Notes under the pieces: generated by a model
What the model was told of the DNA's origin: nothing
The model's database searches: none
The model's input: the letters and a program-made list of their open reading frames with translations, nothing else
Program-made: the position numbers and the translations under genes
Assembly: GCA_947454715.1 (NCBI GenBank)
Contig: CANGMZ010000007.1
Span: 1-52,832 of the forward strand
Direction of reading: 5' to 3'
Origin: Chitinophagaceae bacterium
Lineage (GTDB): Bacteria > Bacteroidota > Bacteroidia > Chitinophagales > Chitinophagaceae
DNA length: 52,832 nt
In this document: in pieces, positions 1 to 9,625 of the stretch
How the letters are laid out: each line of letters opens with the position of its first letter
How positions within the stretch are numbered: position 1 is the stretch's first letter

Positions 1-725
1 GCCCTGATTAACAAACCACCATCTACGTCACAGGAGTTCACCATACGCAGTGTCGCACCAGATGCTATTACCCTTTTGGTATTATCTTCTCCTGTTTTAG
101 ATGACACTTCTGTAGGCTGATCCATAAATGGCTTAATCAGCTTTGTCAACGTATCTTTATCCAAGATACAATCCACATCTGTACATAGATAATAATCGTA
201 CCTAGCCAAATTGATACCTGCATTAGAACCATCTGCCTTACTCTTGCCATTAATCTTATCAATAACAATGAGTTTATCATAGGCAGAGTTAGTCGATTTA
301 AATATGCGCTGTATAGGCATACAATTCAGCTTTTCACGGAACGCATATTCTACATGTACCAACTGAAATTCATCAATCAGTTTTTCAAGTGTATCATCTG
401 TACTACCATCATTAATAATGATTACCTCAAATTTGGGATAGTTAAAGGTAAGCAACGATCGTACGTTCTGAATAATCGTAACACCTTCATTAAATGCTGG
501 TGCAATTACAGAGATACCCGGAGCCAAAGGAGACTCAAGAATGATACCATAATCAACTGATGCATTCTTTTTAAGATATCTACGAATAGATATCAATGAC
601 ATTATTGCCAGAATAGCATATACTGCCAACAAAGTAGTACCATATATAAATACCACAGTTTGGTAGAAGATACCGAGATTTTCTAAAAAACTGCTATTAA
701 TGATCCAATTTCTTATAGCTTGCAT
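1..725 (-). CDS. Family 2 glycosyltransferase, membrane-anchored (C-terminus outside window)
   Basis: The first 241 codons are present; the gene runs off the left edge. An N-terminal hydrophobic segment (about residues 22-47) precedes a GT-A fold: PAFNE at 76-80, NDGSTDD at 105-111, KADGSNAG at 163-170 and the metal/nucleotide-sugar DxD in CTDVDC (D183, D185). This order matches processive family 2 synthases of the poly-N-acetylglucosamine or hyaluronan type, which polymerise sugars at the inner membrane and secrete them. The acceptor-site motifs and later membrane segments would lie outside the window, so the polymer cannot be named. It is the last visible gene of a minus-strand cluster with a HEAT-repeat protein and two receiver proteins, with an 82-nt gap upstream. 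Inference: its activity may be controlled by those partners. The family call is firm; the role in exopolysaccharide synthesis is likely but unproven. Confidence 0.85.
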   Translation of the reverse strand, partial: MQAIRNWIINSSFLENLGIFYQTVVFIYGTTLLAVYAILAIMSLISIRRYLKKNASVDYGIILESPLAPGISVIAPAFNEGVTIIQNVRSLLTFNYPKFEVIIINDGSTDDTLEKLIDEFQLVHVEYAFREKLNCMPIQRIFKSTNSAYDKLIVIDKINGKSKADGSNAGINLARYDYYLCTDVDCILDKDTLTKLIKPFMDQPTEVSSKTGEDNTKRVIASGATLRMVNSCDVDGGLLIR

Positions 726-807
726 AAGTACTATATTTCATTTTCGTTTTATAGAATGCATTTTAATATTGCCGTCTATAAAAGTTCAATATCTTTAATT
801 AATTCGA

Positions 808-1956
808 CTACTTGATCAGCGGGTTCTGACAATGCTTGATGATCAATTTAGCTTCATCCTCTGCTGTTTCCAGTATTTCTTGCACCATAGCTCTTGATAT
901 AGGCGTGTTATGCTTAATCAATGACCTTGCAGCATTCATCCTGATGTCAAAATTATAGGAGTACAGAAATTCATTTTTAAGGAATTCCAAATGCTTACCT
1001 GAAGCTATACGCCCAAATGCTTTTAATATTTCTAACTGACAATTTAAAGGTTGGGTATTATATATGTCCAGCATCTTTGGCTCTGCTACTTCAGCGGAGA
1101 GCTTACCCAAACAATTAATAGCATCTGCTCTGAAATAATGGTCTTTATTCATCAACAACCCCATAACTGCAGGTATGGCAGTTTGCTGGTCATAATGTGC
1201 TATTAATTTCAAACAGAAAGAAACAATGCTCTTATTCTCAGAATAGCTTACCCATCTTGAGAAGTTAGGAATTGGAATGTCTTTAGTAGTTGTAATGATT
1301 TTAAATAATTCCAACTGATCCCAAGGCAATAGAGGTTCAGTTGCAATATCAAAAAACTTAAATGGCTCGTTTTTACTCAACTGAACGTATGCATTTCTGG
1401 CTGCAGCTCTTAACTCAGGTTTCTGGCTGTTCGTGAGCGGCAAAATGGTCACATCGGAAATAGAAATGTCCATTCTTGTTAGCTCAGTAAGCGCCTTTAT
1501 TTGTACTTCCCAACGAATATTTTTTAGTTTATCATCTGCTTCCTTGGTCAACCCCATATCCAGGTACAACTTTCTGAGCAACTCTCCTACCTCACCACGA
1601 AAATTACGACGATACTGAATAAGAATATCGATAATTGCCTGACGCACCCATTTGTGCTTAAATGCCACATCGTTAAGGGCTGCCTGGTCAAACTGGATTT
1701 CATCTACAGGTAGCTTTTCAAGGTTCTCATTAAGTAACACCTGCTCTGTTATCATCTCCTCAATCTTAGGACTGATAAACGCCAGTCTCTTTTCATATAC
1801 ATAAGCTTGCCAACGCTTATACATAATTACACAGTAAGCAGAAATAGTGGCAATAATTGCCACATATATAAACACGATTGCTATCTCAATGAACAGCGGC
1901 AGATAGCTGAACTGTTCATAAGCGGAATATATCAGGTTGGTCAGGTCACTAAACAT
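808..1956 (-). CDS. Membrane-anchored HEAT-repeat protein
   Basis: A 382-residue protein with one N-terminal transmembrane helix (about residues 21-46), a helical linker, then alpha-helical repeats over roughly residues 150-375 with HEAT-like helix pairs (for example the DHYFRADAINCLGKLS and DIRMNAARSLIKH stretches). HEAT arrays are protein-binding scaffolds; no catalytic motif is visible. Its start overlaps the end of the upstream receiver gene by 8 nt, which suggests translational coupling. The N-terminus (TNLIYSAYEQFS plus the helix) closely resembles that of the upstream membrane-anchored receiver (TTFLYSLYEQLS), so both may dock on the same membrane partner. Inference: it links receiver phosphorylation to the glycosyltransferase encoded downstream. 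Specific function unknown. Confidence 0.75.
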   Translation of the reverse strand: MFSDLTNLIYSAYEQFSYLPLFIEIAIVFIYVAIIATISAYCVIMYKRWQAYVYEKRLAFISPKIEEMITEQVLLNENLEKLPVDEIQFDQAALNDVAFKHKWVRQAIIDILIQYRRNFRGEVGELLRKLYLDMGLTKEADDKLKNIRWEVQIKALTELTRMDISISDVTILPLTNSQKPELRAAARNAYVQLSKNEPFKFFDIATEPLLPWDQLELFKIITTTKDIPIPNFSRWVSYSENKSIVSFCLKLIAHYDQQTAIPAVMGLLMNKDHYFRADAINCLGKLSAEVAEPKMLDIYNTQPLNCQLEILKAFGRIASGKHLEFLKNEFLYSYNFDIRMNAARSLIKHNTPISRAMVQEILETAEDEAKLIIKHCQNPLIK

Positions 1957-2665
1957 GTATACGAGCTGTTTTTTTTATTACCAACTTAGGATTACTTATC
2001 TTTTTATCTAATAGTGATTTGATCCGAGACAATAATTCTTCTGCCTTTATCGGCTTTTTCAAATAATCATCTGCACCTAACCTAAACGCCTCAGTAACAG
2101 TATCGTCATTACCTACAGAGGAACATACTATTATACTTACATTTCTTTTTGAATTATCATTTCTGATTTTACTTACTACTTCAAGACCATTTGCATAAGG
2201 CATCATTAAATCAGTTACTACAACATCGAAATGCCCGCTTTCCAGCTGCTCAAAAGCCTCTTTACCGTCTTTAGCGGTAACTAAGTTATAGCCCGACTTT
2301 TTCAACATATTCCTCAAAGCCCAAAGCATGATATTGTCATCTTCTACGATCAATATATTGGCCAAACAATTATCAGGTATTTCAACAGCAGTCTGCTCTT
2401 CCGCTTTGGTATTTGAAAAAACACTTGCAACACGCTCATCAACCGGCAACTCAGTAATAATAGAAACTTCCGGCCTTTTTTTTACTTGATCGGAGTGTAT
2501 TGCCAATTTACCCAAACCTTGATTTTTTTTCATTCTTAGTAATAAGAATACCGGTATGAATACAATTGCAATAACTATTAGCATAATTGCAATCTGCACA
2601 CCGTTTGAGGCATTACTTAATTGTTCATAGAGCGAGTATAAGAAGGTTGTTTGTTCGTCAGCCAT
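1949..2665 (-). CDS. Membrane-anchored response-regulator receiver protein, no output domain
   Basis: A 238-residue protein: short N-terminal amphipathic stretch, one transmembrane helix (about 24-44), a linker of about 55 residues, and a CheY-like receiver domain from about residue 103. The acidic pocket (EDD, 108-110), the phospho-acceptor D152 in VVTDLMMP and the switch Lys before Pro in DDYLKKP are intact. The domain is followed by only a short basic tail; no DNA-binding or enzymatic output domain is present. It is about two-thirds identical by eye to the receiver encoded just upstream, indicating tandem duplication. A receiver tethered to the membrane without output points to protein-protein signalling at the envelope rather than transcription. 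No histidine kinase is visible in the window. Confidence 0.85.
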   Translation of the reverse strand: MADEQTTFLYSLYEQLSNASNGVQIAIMLIVIAIVFIPVFLLLRMKKNQGLGKLAIHSDQVKKRPEVSIITELPVDERVASVFSNTKAEEQTAVEIPDNCLANILIVEDDNIMLWALRNMLKKSGYNLVTAKDGKEAFEQLESGHFDVVVTDLMMPYANGLEVVSKIRNDNSKRNVSIIVCSSVGNDDTVTEAFRLGADDYLKKPIKAEELLSRIKSLLDKKISNPKLVIKKTARIHV

Positions 2666-2674
2666 TGAGGACCA

Positions 2675-3076
2675 TTATTTTTTTTTGGTTACCAACTTGT
2701 TGTTGTTTGTACGACTGTCTAAAAGCTTCTTGATTCTTATTAATAGCTCCCCGGCCATTATCGGCTTCTTCAAATAATCATCTGCCCCTAATCTAAATGC
2801 TTCTGTTATCGTTTCCTCATTACCAACAGATGATACAACTATGATACTCACATGCCTTTTAGTAGAATCGCTACGCAAACGACTGACAACCTCCAAACCG
2901 TTTGCATAAGGCATCATCAAATCTGTAATTACAATATCATATTCGCTATTGTCTAATTGCTCAAATGCCTCTTTACCATCCTTAGCAGTAATAACGATAT
3001 AACCAGATTTTGTAAGGATATTTCTGATAGCCTTTAACATTATATCATCATCTTCAATTATAAGTATAGTAGCCAT
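2675..3076 (-). CDS. Single-domain response regulator (CheY-like receiver)
   Basis: A 133-residue protein consisting of one receiver domain: acidic residues at 8-10, phospho-acceptor D52 (VITDLMMP), S82 in the Thr/Ser switch position, Y101 and K104 (DDYLKKP). Only a lysine-rich tail follows. It is the first gene of a four-gene minus-strand cluster and ends 9 nt before its membrane-anchored paralogue starts. The stretches TAKDGKEAFEQL and TEAFRLGADDYLKKP are identical in the two paralogues. Stand-alone receivers usually act by binding a target or as phosphate sinks in a phosphorelay; here a soluble and a tethered copy may compete for one kinase or partner, which is inference. Confidence 0.88.
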   Translation of the reverse strand: MATILIIEDDDIMLKAIRNILTKSGYIVITAKDGKEAFEQLDNSEYDIVITDLMMPYANGLEVVSRLRSDSTKRHVSIIVVSSVGNEETITEAFRLGADDYLKKPIMAGELLIRIKKLLDSRTNNNKLVTKKK

Positions 3077-3705
3077 GCGTTAATTTGTTCTTGTGATTAT
3101 AATGAGAACCGAAACAAACTATGTAATCGGCACTCTATTATATAATAAATTAATATTTAAATATTCATGCAAAGTGCTGTAAACAAACATCTGCACAACA
3201 CTACATAAAAATACTATTTAATATCTTCAAACAAAAATATAGTAAAATTACTGCACAGCAAAACTAATTAGCTCAGTATGATTGCCTTTAACAACTCAAT
3301 AAGACAGCCTTCACATTGAATACATATAATTTATCCATATTTTTATTGTCGAATTAAAACACATAACAATACATTATTATAATAAATTTTATTCATAAAT
3401 TACAGAAAAGAATAAAAAATACAGAAAATAAAAAACAATATGTTGTTTAGCAAAAAGCAGTCGCTTTTAAAATTATAATTCCAATATGCATAACCTATTC
3501 AATTTTATCATTTACTAAGGAAGAATAAATATATTATATATAAAAAAATGTAAAAAACGATTATTTTATGAATAAAAAAAAATTAATTTTATGACCACTT
3601 TACTGGTTACAGAAAATAAATTCGCTATTTGACCAAACCTTTTATGCGTTTTACCTGTTTCTATAAGTAGCAATCTTAAACGAACCTTTATTTACAATAT
3701 TGAAT
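3077..3705. other. Long AT-rich divergent intergenic region
   Basis: About 630 bases separate the divergently transcribed receiver operon and the secreted repeat protein. The stretch is very AT-rich, with A- and T-runs, and I see no coding frame, RNA fold or exact TAnnTTTG element. It presumably carries the promoters of both neighbours and perhaps binding sites for a regulator, but none can be pinpointed by eye. Confidence 0.4.
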
Positions 3706-6700
3706 ATGAAAAGACCGTTACCTTATTTTATGCGAAATTTCCTGCTCTGTTGTGTTCTGCTTCTATTGAGCGTTGGCGCAAAAGCAAGTCACGTAGTAGG
3801 AGCCGATCTATATTATACATGGATAACGGGCAACCAATACAAAGTAACAGTAGTTATCTATGGCGATTGCGGTCCTTCTAGTGCCAGTGCCTTCAGTACG
3901 TTACCTACAGGCTCACCAAGAGTTTGTGTATATGATGGTGCAACAAACCTGACAACACTGAATCTTACGATTCAGGCACCAAGTGCAGGTGTAGAGATTA
4001 CTCCTGTGTGCCCGGCTGATTCATTGAATACGCAGTGCCACACTACTTCCTCTTTAATTCCAGGTATTAAGAAATTCGTTTACTCCACATTATACACTGT
4101 TCCTTATACTTCTGCAAACTGGAGATTTATTTATACAGGTTACATGGGTGCATCTTCTGCAGGTAGAGCTGCGGCCATCACCAACCTCAATGGTCCGGGT
4201 GGTACAACATTGTCTCTTGAAGCGAAGTTGAACAACACAGGTGCTATCAATTCAAATCCTATCTTGACAATTTTACCAGTACCTTTCTTTTGTCTGAACG
4301 GTTTTGATAGCTATAACCCGGGTGCTGTTGATGCAGATGGAGATAGTCTTACTTTTGCATTGGTTGCCCCTACAAACTTCACGGCAGGTACGGGTTGCAG
4401 TGGAACTTCTCCTTTATGCACTTATCTAACAACTTATCCATACTCAGCGACAAATCCACTTCACACATTCCCCGGCACTTTTGGCTTCGACCCTGCAACA
4501 GGGCAGATATCCTTCCAACCGGATATCCTACAAAGATCTGCAGTGGTTTATACCATTAACGAATATAGAAACAATGTTTTTGTTGGTTCTATGCAGCGTG
4601 AAATGTCGTTTACTGTGCTTACCTGCACCAGCCCTCCACCAACAGGTGGCTTGACCGGGGTTACAAATGGTACTATTGATGATAGTACACACTTCCATAT
4701 TTGTGCAGAAACAGGTCCTTTTAATATTACATTGTCTTCCACTGAAGCAGACACTTCACTAAGCATAACAGTTACTAATACAGGCGTACCACCGGGATGT
4801 ACATTTACGGTGACAGGGAATGGCACACCTCACCCTATGACCAACATATCTTGGACATCAACAGGTGTAACTCCAGGTATATATACGTTCTATGTAACAT
4901 TTACAGATAATGCATGTCCTATTAAGGGTTCACAAACTCGTGCCTTTACAATATCCATATTCCCAATACCTACATTGGCTTATACTGTAATACAAGATAT
5001 TAGCTGTGCAGGTGATGCAATAGTTTCTATCACTCCCGGCGGTCTTGGTAGTCCTTGGGCTGTAGATGTGCTCAACGGCGCAGGTGGATTGATACATACA
5101 CGTACCGGCATAACAGGTACATACTTAGATACATTGGCTGCCGGAAATGATACCTTAGTAATATACAGTGCAGTTTCTTCATTCTGTAACTCAAGATTAT
5201 CTTTAGTAATAACGCCAGCGCCTTTTGTAACACCAGCAGCTACATTTACTAATCCTACTTATTGCGGAAACAGTGATGGTACAATAACTATTACAGGTCT
5301 TAATCCATTAGAGCTTGACTCTATGACATATACACTTAACGGTGTTCCAATGCCGGCGCAAGCAATCTTCTCATCGTCTACCGGCACTTATGTGCTCACC
5401 GGACTATGTGCAGGCACTTACAGCAATATTGTCATCAGATTCGGGACTTGCGTTGCCCCACCAATCGGCGCAATGGTATTGACCAACCCTCCGTTCACGA
5501 TGAGCTACATTGAATTCACAAACCCAACAGCTTGCGGATTTAATAACGGCTCTATCAGAGTACATGGTCTACATCCTTATCAATTAGATACGCTGAGATA
5601 TAATTATAATGGCGTACCACAAACACCGGTTGCTGTTTATGTAAATGCAGATAGCATGATTACATTAACAAATCTGCTTGACGGTACTTATTCTAATTTC
5701 ATTGCCAACAGTACAGGAGCTTGCCCAACAAGCCCAACAGGTTGCACATCTAACATGCTTGGTCCTGTTACATTGGTTGCTCCGGGTATTACTCCTGCAT
5801 TTACTTACGATATACATTTAGGCTGCGCTGGTGACACCGTGAATTTCACCAACTTCTCTTCCCCACTGACTCCGGTACCTTTGTTCTATCGTTGGTACTT
5901 TGGTGATGGAGGTACAGACACATCAAGAAACCCGACACATATTTATCATCCTACTGCCGGAACTACATATACTGTAAAACTGATCATCACTAATACAAAA
6001 TGTTCAGATAGCACATTCCAGTCATTTACTGTTCCTGGTCCTGTTCATGCATTGTTCACATCTGTACCGGATACTTTCCTTTGTCAGGCAAGCACAGTTA
6101 CACTAACTAACGGATCTACAGGAGCAAATCCGGTTTACTCCTGGAATTTTGGTGATGGCACAACAAGTGCTGCGATAAATCCAACACATGTTTATCCTAA
6201 CACGGGCATCTATACCATTACTCTTGAAGCTATAGACACCGTAGGTTGCGTAGACTCTTTCAAAAAGGTAATACAAGTAGATTCTACATCAATAATTAGT
6301 GTGAAGGCCAGCGACAGTGTTATCTGTAATGGTGGCTTGGTAACTTTCGAAGGTACTTATACGACAATCGGGTTACTGGGTACTATATGGCAATTCGGTG
6401 ATGGTAGTACATACCTGAATGCTAACCCAATTCAGCACGCATTTGATGCTACAGGCAATATTGCTGTAACACTTACTGTTACATACAGAGCATGTGCTAC
6501 AGTTACTATTACTCGTAACCTACGCATTTACGCTAACCCTACTATCTACCTCGGACCGGATGCAACCATTTGCCCGGGTGGCGAGCCTGTTTATATTTCT
6601 GATGCTTTGAATGCGGCTAATCCATTGGCTACATGGTTGTGGAACACCGGCGAGACTACATCAAATATTACAGTAACTAATCCGGGGTATTATTCTGCAA

Positions 6701-7038
6701 CAGTAACTATCAACGGTTGTGTTGCTACTGATACAGTATGGGTAGCAAACGATTGCTATGTTAGCTTCCCTAACATCTTTACACCTAATGGTGACGGAGT
6801 GAACGATTACTTCTTCCCACGTAACCTGTTGACTCGTGGTCTTATAGACTTCCACATGCAGATTTACAACCGTTGGGGTCAGTTGGTTTATGAAACAACC
6901 AGCATCGACGGACAAGGATGGGATGGAAAGTTCAACAATATAGCCCAGCCTGAAGGTGTATTCATCTACAAAATAGATGCTATGTTCAAAGATGGTCAAA
7001 AGTTGAATAAACAAGGAAATGTAACGCTGACCAGATAG
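3706..7038 (+). CDS. Large secreted adhesin-like protein: SprB-like repeats, PKD domains, T9SS type B C-terminal domain
   Basis: 1110 residues when started at the ATG; an in-frame TTG two codons earlier is less likely. A signal peptide (hydrophobic core LLCCVLLLLSVG, cleavage near AKA/SH) is followed by a Bacteroidota-type N-terminal region, then two tandem copies of about 90 residues (from about 512 and 603; each has FTNPT.CG, a GL.P..LD segment, NGVP and GTYSN) resembling SprB-type repeats. Three PKD-like domains follow with FGDG motifs near residues 728, 815 and 898. The end (from about 1018, FPNIFTPNGDGVNDYF to the basic C-terminus) is the gliding-motility-associated/CHU_C domain, the T9SS type B sorting signal. 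The product should therefore be exported through the outer membrane and attached or released at the surface. Ligand unknown. A strong terminator follows. Confidence 0.88.
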   Translation: MKRPLPYFMRNFLLCCVLLLLSVGAKASHVVGADLYYTWITGNQYKVTVVIYGDCGPSSASAFSTLPTGSPRVCVYDGATNLTTLNLTIQAPSAGVEITPVCPADSLNTQCHTTSSLIPGIKKFVYSTLYTVPYTSANWRFIYTGYMGASSAGRAAAITNLNGPGGTTLSLEAKLNNTGAINSNPILTILPVPFFCLNGFDSYNPGAVDADGDSLTFALVAPTNFTAGTGCSGTSPLCTYLTTYPYSATNPLHTFPGTFGFDPATGQISFQPDILQRSAVVYTINEYRNNVFVGSMQREMSFTVLTCTSPPPTGGLTGVTNGTIDDSTHFHICAETGPFNITLSSTEADTSLSITVTNTGVPPGCTFTVTGNGTPHPMTNISWTSTGVTPGIYTFYVTFTDNACPIKGSQTRAFTISIFPIPTLAYTVIQDISCAGDAIVSITPGGLGSPWAVDVLNGAGGLIHTRTGITGTYLDTLAAGNDTLVIYSAVSSFCNSRLSLVITPAPFVTPAATFTNPTYCGNSDGTITITGLNPLELDSMTYTLNGVPMPAQAIFSSSTGTYVLTGLCAGTYSNIVIRFGTCVAPPIGAMVLTNPPFTMSYIEFTNPTACGFNNGSIRVHGLHPYQLDTLRYNYNGVPQTPVAVYVNADSMITLTNLLDGTYSNFIANSTGACPTSPTGCTSNMLGPVTLVAPGITPAFTYDIHLGCAGDTVNFTNFSSPLTPVPLFYRWYFGDGGTDTSRNPTHIYHPTAGTTYTVKLIITNTKCSDSTFQSFTVPGPVHALFTSVPDTFLCQASTVTLTNGSTGANPVYSWNFGDGTTSAAINPTHVYPNTGIYTITLEAIDTVGCVDSFKKVIQVDSTSIISVKASDSVICNGGLVTFEGTYTTIGLLGTIWQFGDGSTYLNANPIQHAFDATGNIAVTLTVTYRACATVTITRNLRIYANPTIYLGPDATICPGGEPVYISDALNAANPLATWLWNTGETTSNITVTNPGYYSATVTINGCVATDTVWVANDCYVSFPNIFTPNGDGVNDYFFPRNLLTRGLIDFHMQIYNRWGQLVYETTSIDGQGWDGKFNNIAQPEGVFIYKIDAMFKDGQKLNKQGNVTLTR

Positions 7039-7058
7039 TACAGGTCATGCAATAAAAG

Positions 7059-7091
7059 AAAAAGCAGGAGTCATAAACTCCTGCTTTTTTT
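7059..7091. terminator. Bidirectional rho-independent terminator
   Basis: A 12-bp stem built on AAAGCAGGAGT and ACTCCTGCTTT with a five-base loop, T-rich on both sides, lies between the convergent secreted repeat protein and uvrB. It can serve both strands. Confidence 0.8.
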
Positions 7092-7134
7092 ATGCCGTAA
7101 ATATACCAATGCGGATTCACTAAAATAATTTATA

Positions 7135-9165
7135 CTACTTCATCCCTTCTTTATCTTTCTGCAACTTGAACAACAGATCACGAAGACGGGCAGCTTCCAT
7201 AAAATCAAGTTCTTTTGCAGCCTTCTCCATTTCCTTTTTTACCTTGCCAATTTCTTTATCTAACTGAGCTGCAGTTTTGTACTCCACCTGCTCCTCAGCA
7301 GCCATACTTATCATTTCATCGGCAATCGCATACTTATTATTCTCATCATAACCCTTTATCTCCAATACCGATGTCTGCCCCATTATCTGCTCTATAGACT
7401 TACGAATGGTTTGCGGAGTTATTCCCTTTTCAATATTATTCTTAATCTGCTTTTCTCTACGTCTGCCGGTTTCATCAATAGTGCGTTGCATGCTGTCGGT
7501 TATCTTATCAGCATAAAAAATAACTAACCCATTCACATTACGCGCCGCCCTACCCGCCATCTGAGTGAGTGAACGTTCATCTCTCAAAAAGCCTTCTTTA
7601 TCCGCATCCAGTATCGCCATCAATGACACCTCCGGAAGGTCAAGACCTTCTCTCAAAAGGTTAACACCCACCAATACATTAATCACACCCAACCTAAGAT
7701 CTCGTAATATCTCCACTCGCTCAAGTGTATCGACTTCAGAGTGTATGTATTTCGACTTTATGTTGATTCGCTTCAAATACTTATCTAACTCTTCAGCCAT
7801 ACGTTTGGTGAGCGTAGTCACCAATACCCTATCACCACTTGCAACTCTTTTCTCAATCTCATCAAGTAAATCATCTACCTGATTGATACTTGGCCTTATC
7901 TCAATAGGTGGATCTAACAAGCCTGTTGGTCGCACAATCTGCTCTGTAACCACTCCGCCGCACTGCTCCATTTCATATTTTCCGGGAGTTGCACTCACAA
8001 ACAATACCTGATTGAGCATTGACTCAAATTCGTAAAAGTTGAGCGGACGGTTATCGAGTGCCGATGGTAATCTAAACCCGAAATCGACCAATGTTATTTT
8101 GCGGGAACGGTCACCACCGTACATGCCACTTATCTGCGGAATAGTAACGTGGCTCTCATCTATGACCAATAAAAAATCATCGGGGAAATAATCAATCAAA
8201 CAGAACGGACGGGTACCCGGATTACGACGATCAAGAAAACGAGAATAGTTTTCAATACCGCTGCAATAGCCCAGCTCCTGCATCATCTCCAAATCATAAG
8301 TCACACGCTCTTTTATACGCTGCGCCTCTATATGCTTACCATTAGCTTTAAAGTATGACACCTGCGCATTCATTTCATCTTGTATCTCGAATACAATCTG
8401 CGCCATCTGATCCTTAGGTGCTATGTACAGATTAGCCGGAAAAATTGCAGCATTATCCATTACCAGAATGCGCTTACCGGTATCTGTTTCAAAACTTTCA
8501 ATTTCCTCAACCTCATCACCAAAGAAGGTAATTCGATAGCCATAGTCTACATAAGGCAGGTTGATATCTACCGTATCTCCATTCACTCTGAATGTACCTC
8601 TGGCAAACTCGCCCTGACTCCTGTTATACAATGAATTCACCAAGCTATGCAAGAAATGATTTCTACCGATACTATCCCCTTTCTGAAAACGGATGATACT
8701 ATTGGCATATTCCGCAGGGTTACCAATACCATATATACACGATACCGATGCCACAACTATAATATCACGCCTACCGCTCAGCAAACTGGAAGTAGCCCTG
8801 AGTCTGAGTTTTTCTAACTCCTCATTAATAGACAGATCTTTCTCTATATAAGTACCCGAAGCAGGCATATATGCTTCCGGCTGATAATAATCGTAGTAGG
8901 AAACAAAGTACTCTACAGCATTATCAGGGAAAAACTGTTTGAACTCACCATAAAGCTGCGCCACAAGGGTTTTGTTATGTGTGAGTACCAGTGTTGGCCG
9001 CTGTACCTGCTGCACTACATTGGCAACCGTAAATGTTTTTCCCGACCCGGTAACCCCGAGTAAGGTCTGAAATTGCTCTCCCTCATTCAGTCCGTTGACT
9101 AATTGTTTAATGGCTTCAGGTTGGTCACCTGCAGGCTGATAAGGAGATTGGAGTCGGAATTTCAT
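7135..9165 (-). CDS. uvrB: Excinuclease ABC subunit B
   Basis: 676 residues, the usual UvrB length. UvrB is the damage-verifying helicase-like subunit of nucleotide excision repair; it is loaded by UvrA and recruits UvrC. Visible: Walker A GVTGSGKT (37-44), the aromatic beta-hairpin region YYDYYQPEAYMP (about 90-101) that inserts between DNA strands, the DESH box, helicase motif VI region (QMAGRAARN) and a C-terminal UVR domain for UvrC binding. The longest frame begins at a TTG three codons upstream, but the ATG chosen here gives the standard MKFRL...PAGDQPEAI start; a near-match promoter box (GAAATTTG) directly precedes it. Monocistronic, convergent with the upstream adhesin. Confidence 0.97.
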   Translation of the reverse strand: MKFRLQSPYQPAGDQPEAIKQLVNGLNEGEQFQTLLGVTGSGKTFTVANVVQQVQRPTLVLTHNKTLVAQLYGEFKQFFPDNAVEYFVSYYDYYQPEAYMPASGTYIEKDLSINEELEKLRLRATSSLLSGRRDIIVVASVSCIYGIGNPAEYANSIIRFQKGDSIGRNHFLHSLVNSLYNRSQGEFARGTFRVNGDTVDINLPYVDYGYRITFFGDEVEEIESFETDTGKRILVMDNAAIFPANLYIAPKDQMAQIVFEIQDEMNAQVSYFKANGKHIEAQRIKERVTYDLEMMQELGYCSGIENYSRFLDRRNPGTRPFCLIDYFPDDFLLVIDESHVTIPQISGMYGGDRSRKITLVDFGFRLPSALDNRPLNFYEFESMLNQVLFVSATPGKYEMEQCGGVVTEQIVRPTGLLDPPIEIRPSINQVDDLLDEIEKRVASGDRVLVTTLTKRMAEELDKYLKRINIKSKYIHSEVDTLERVEILRDLRLGVINVLVGVNLLREGLDLPEVSLMAILDADKEGFLRDERSLTQMAGRAARNVNGLVIFYADKITDSMQRTIDETGRRREKQIKNNIEKGITPQTIRKSIEQIMGQTSVLEIKGYDENNKYAIADEMISMAAEEQVEYKTAAQLDKEIGKVKKEMEKAAKELDFMEAARLRDLLFKLQKDKEGMK

Positions 9166-9244
9166 ACCATACAAATTTCGTCATTTTTTAACTGTGAAAA
9201 TGAAATAGCGAGGGTAAAAGCATAAGAATATTTTGTGAAAAACT

Positions 9245-9273
9245 AAAAAAGCCATACTGTTTTAAAGTATGGC
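9245..9273 (-). terminator. Terminator of the eno-divIC unit
   Basis: Read on the minus strand: GCCATACT, loop, AGTATGGC, then TTTTTTAG, about 30 nt after the DivIC-like stop codon. Confidence 0.75.
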
Positions 9274-9301
9274 CTCTTTCATTAATGATTTTTTCTCAAT
9301 C

Positions 9302-9610
9302 TTATTTCCCTTCAGTATCTATAACATACACATCCTCATTTTCATGCTTCATGCGGTAGTTCTCGCGGGCATATTGTTCTAGCTTGCGCTTATCTGTTAG
9401 CAAGGCATCACGTTCATGTGCCATATCAGCTATCTGGGTGTTGAGGTAAGAAATATTACCTTTCACCACAGCCAACTCCTTTTGGCGTTGCCTCATGGTC
9501 AACCAGTCGTTTTGGTCGAAATACATGCTCCAGATAACAAATGCCAATGCAGTAAGAAAATATTTATTGGTAGCTACCTTAATCAGCTTTTTGAGTAATA
9601 TCTGTTTCAT
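9302..9610 (-). CDS. Septum formation initiator family protein (DivIC/FtsB-like)
   Basis: 102 residues with a short basic N-terminus, one transmembrane helix (about 17-31), a coiled coil (about 38-75) and a conserved YARENYRMKHENEDVYVI end. This is the architecture of FtsB/DivIC, which joins FtsQ and FtsL homologues in the divisome and helps activate septal peptidoglycan synthesis. It lies 65 nt after enolase on the same strand, a pairing common in many bacteria. A perfect hairpin sits in the gap between the two genes. The family assignment is firm; whether it works as FtsB or DivIC here is nomenclature. Confidence 0.88.
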   Translation of the reverse strand: MKQILLKKLIKVATNKYFLTALAFVIWSMYFDQNDWLTMRQRQKELAVVKGNISYLNTQIADMAHERDALLTDKRKLEQYARENYRMKHENEDVYVIDTEGK

Positions 9611-9625
9611 TGATACTTTATTTTT

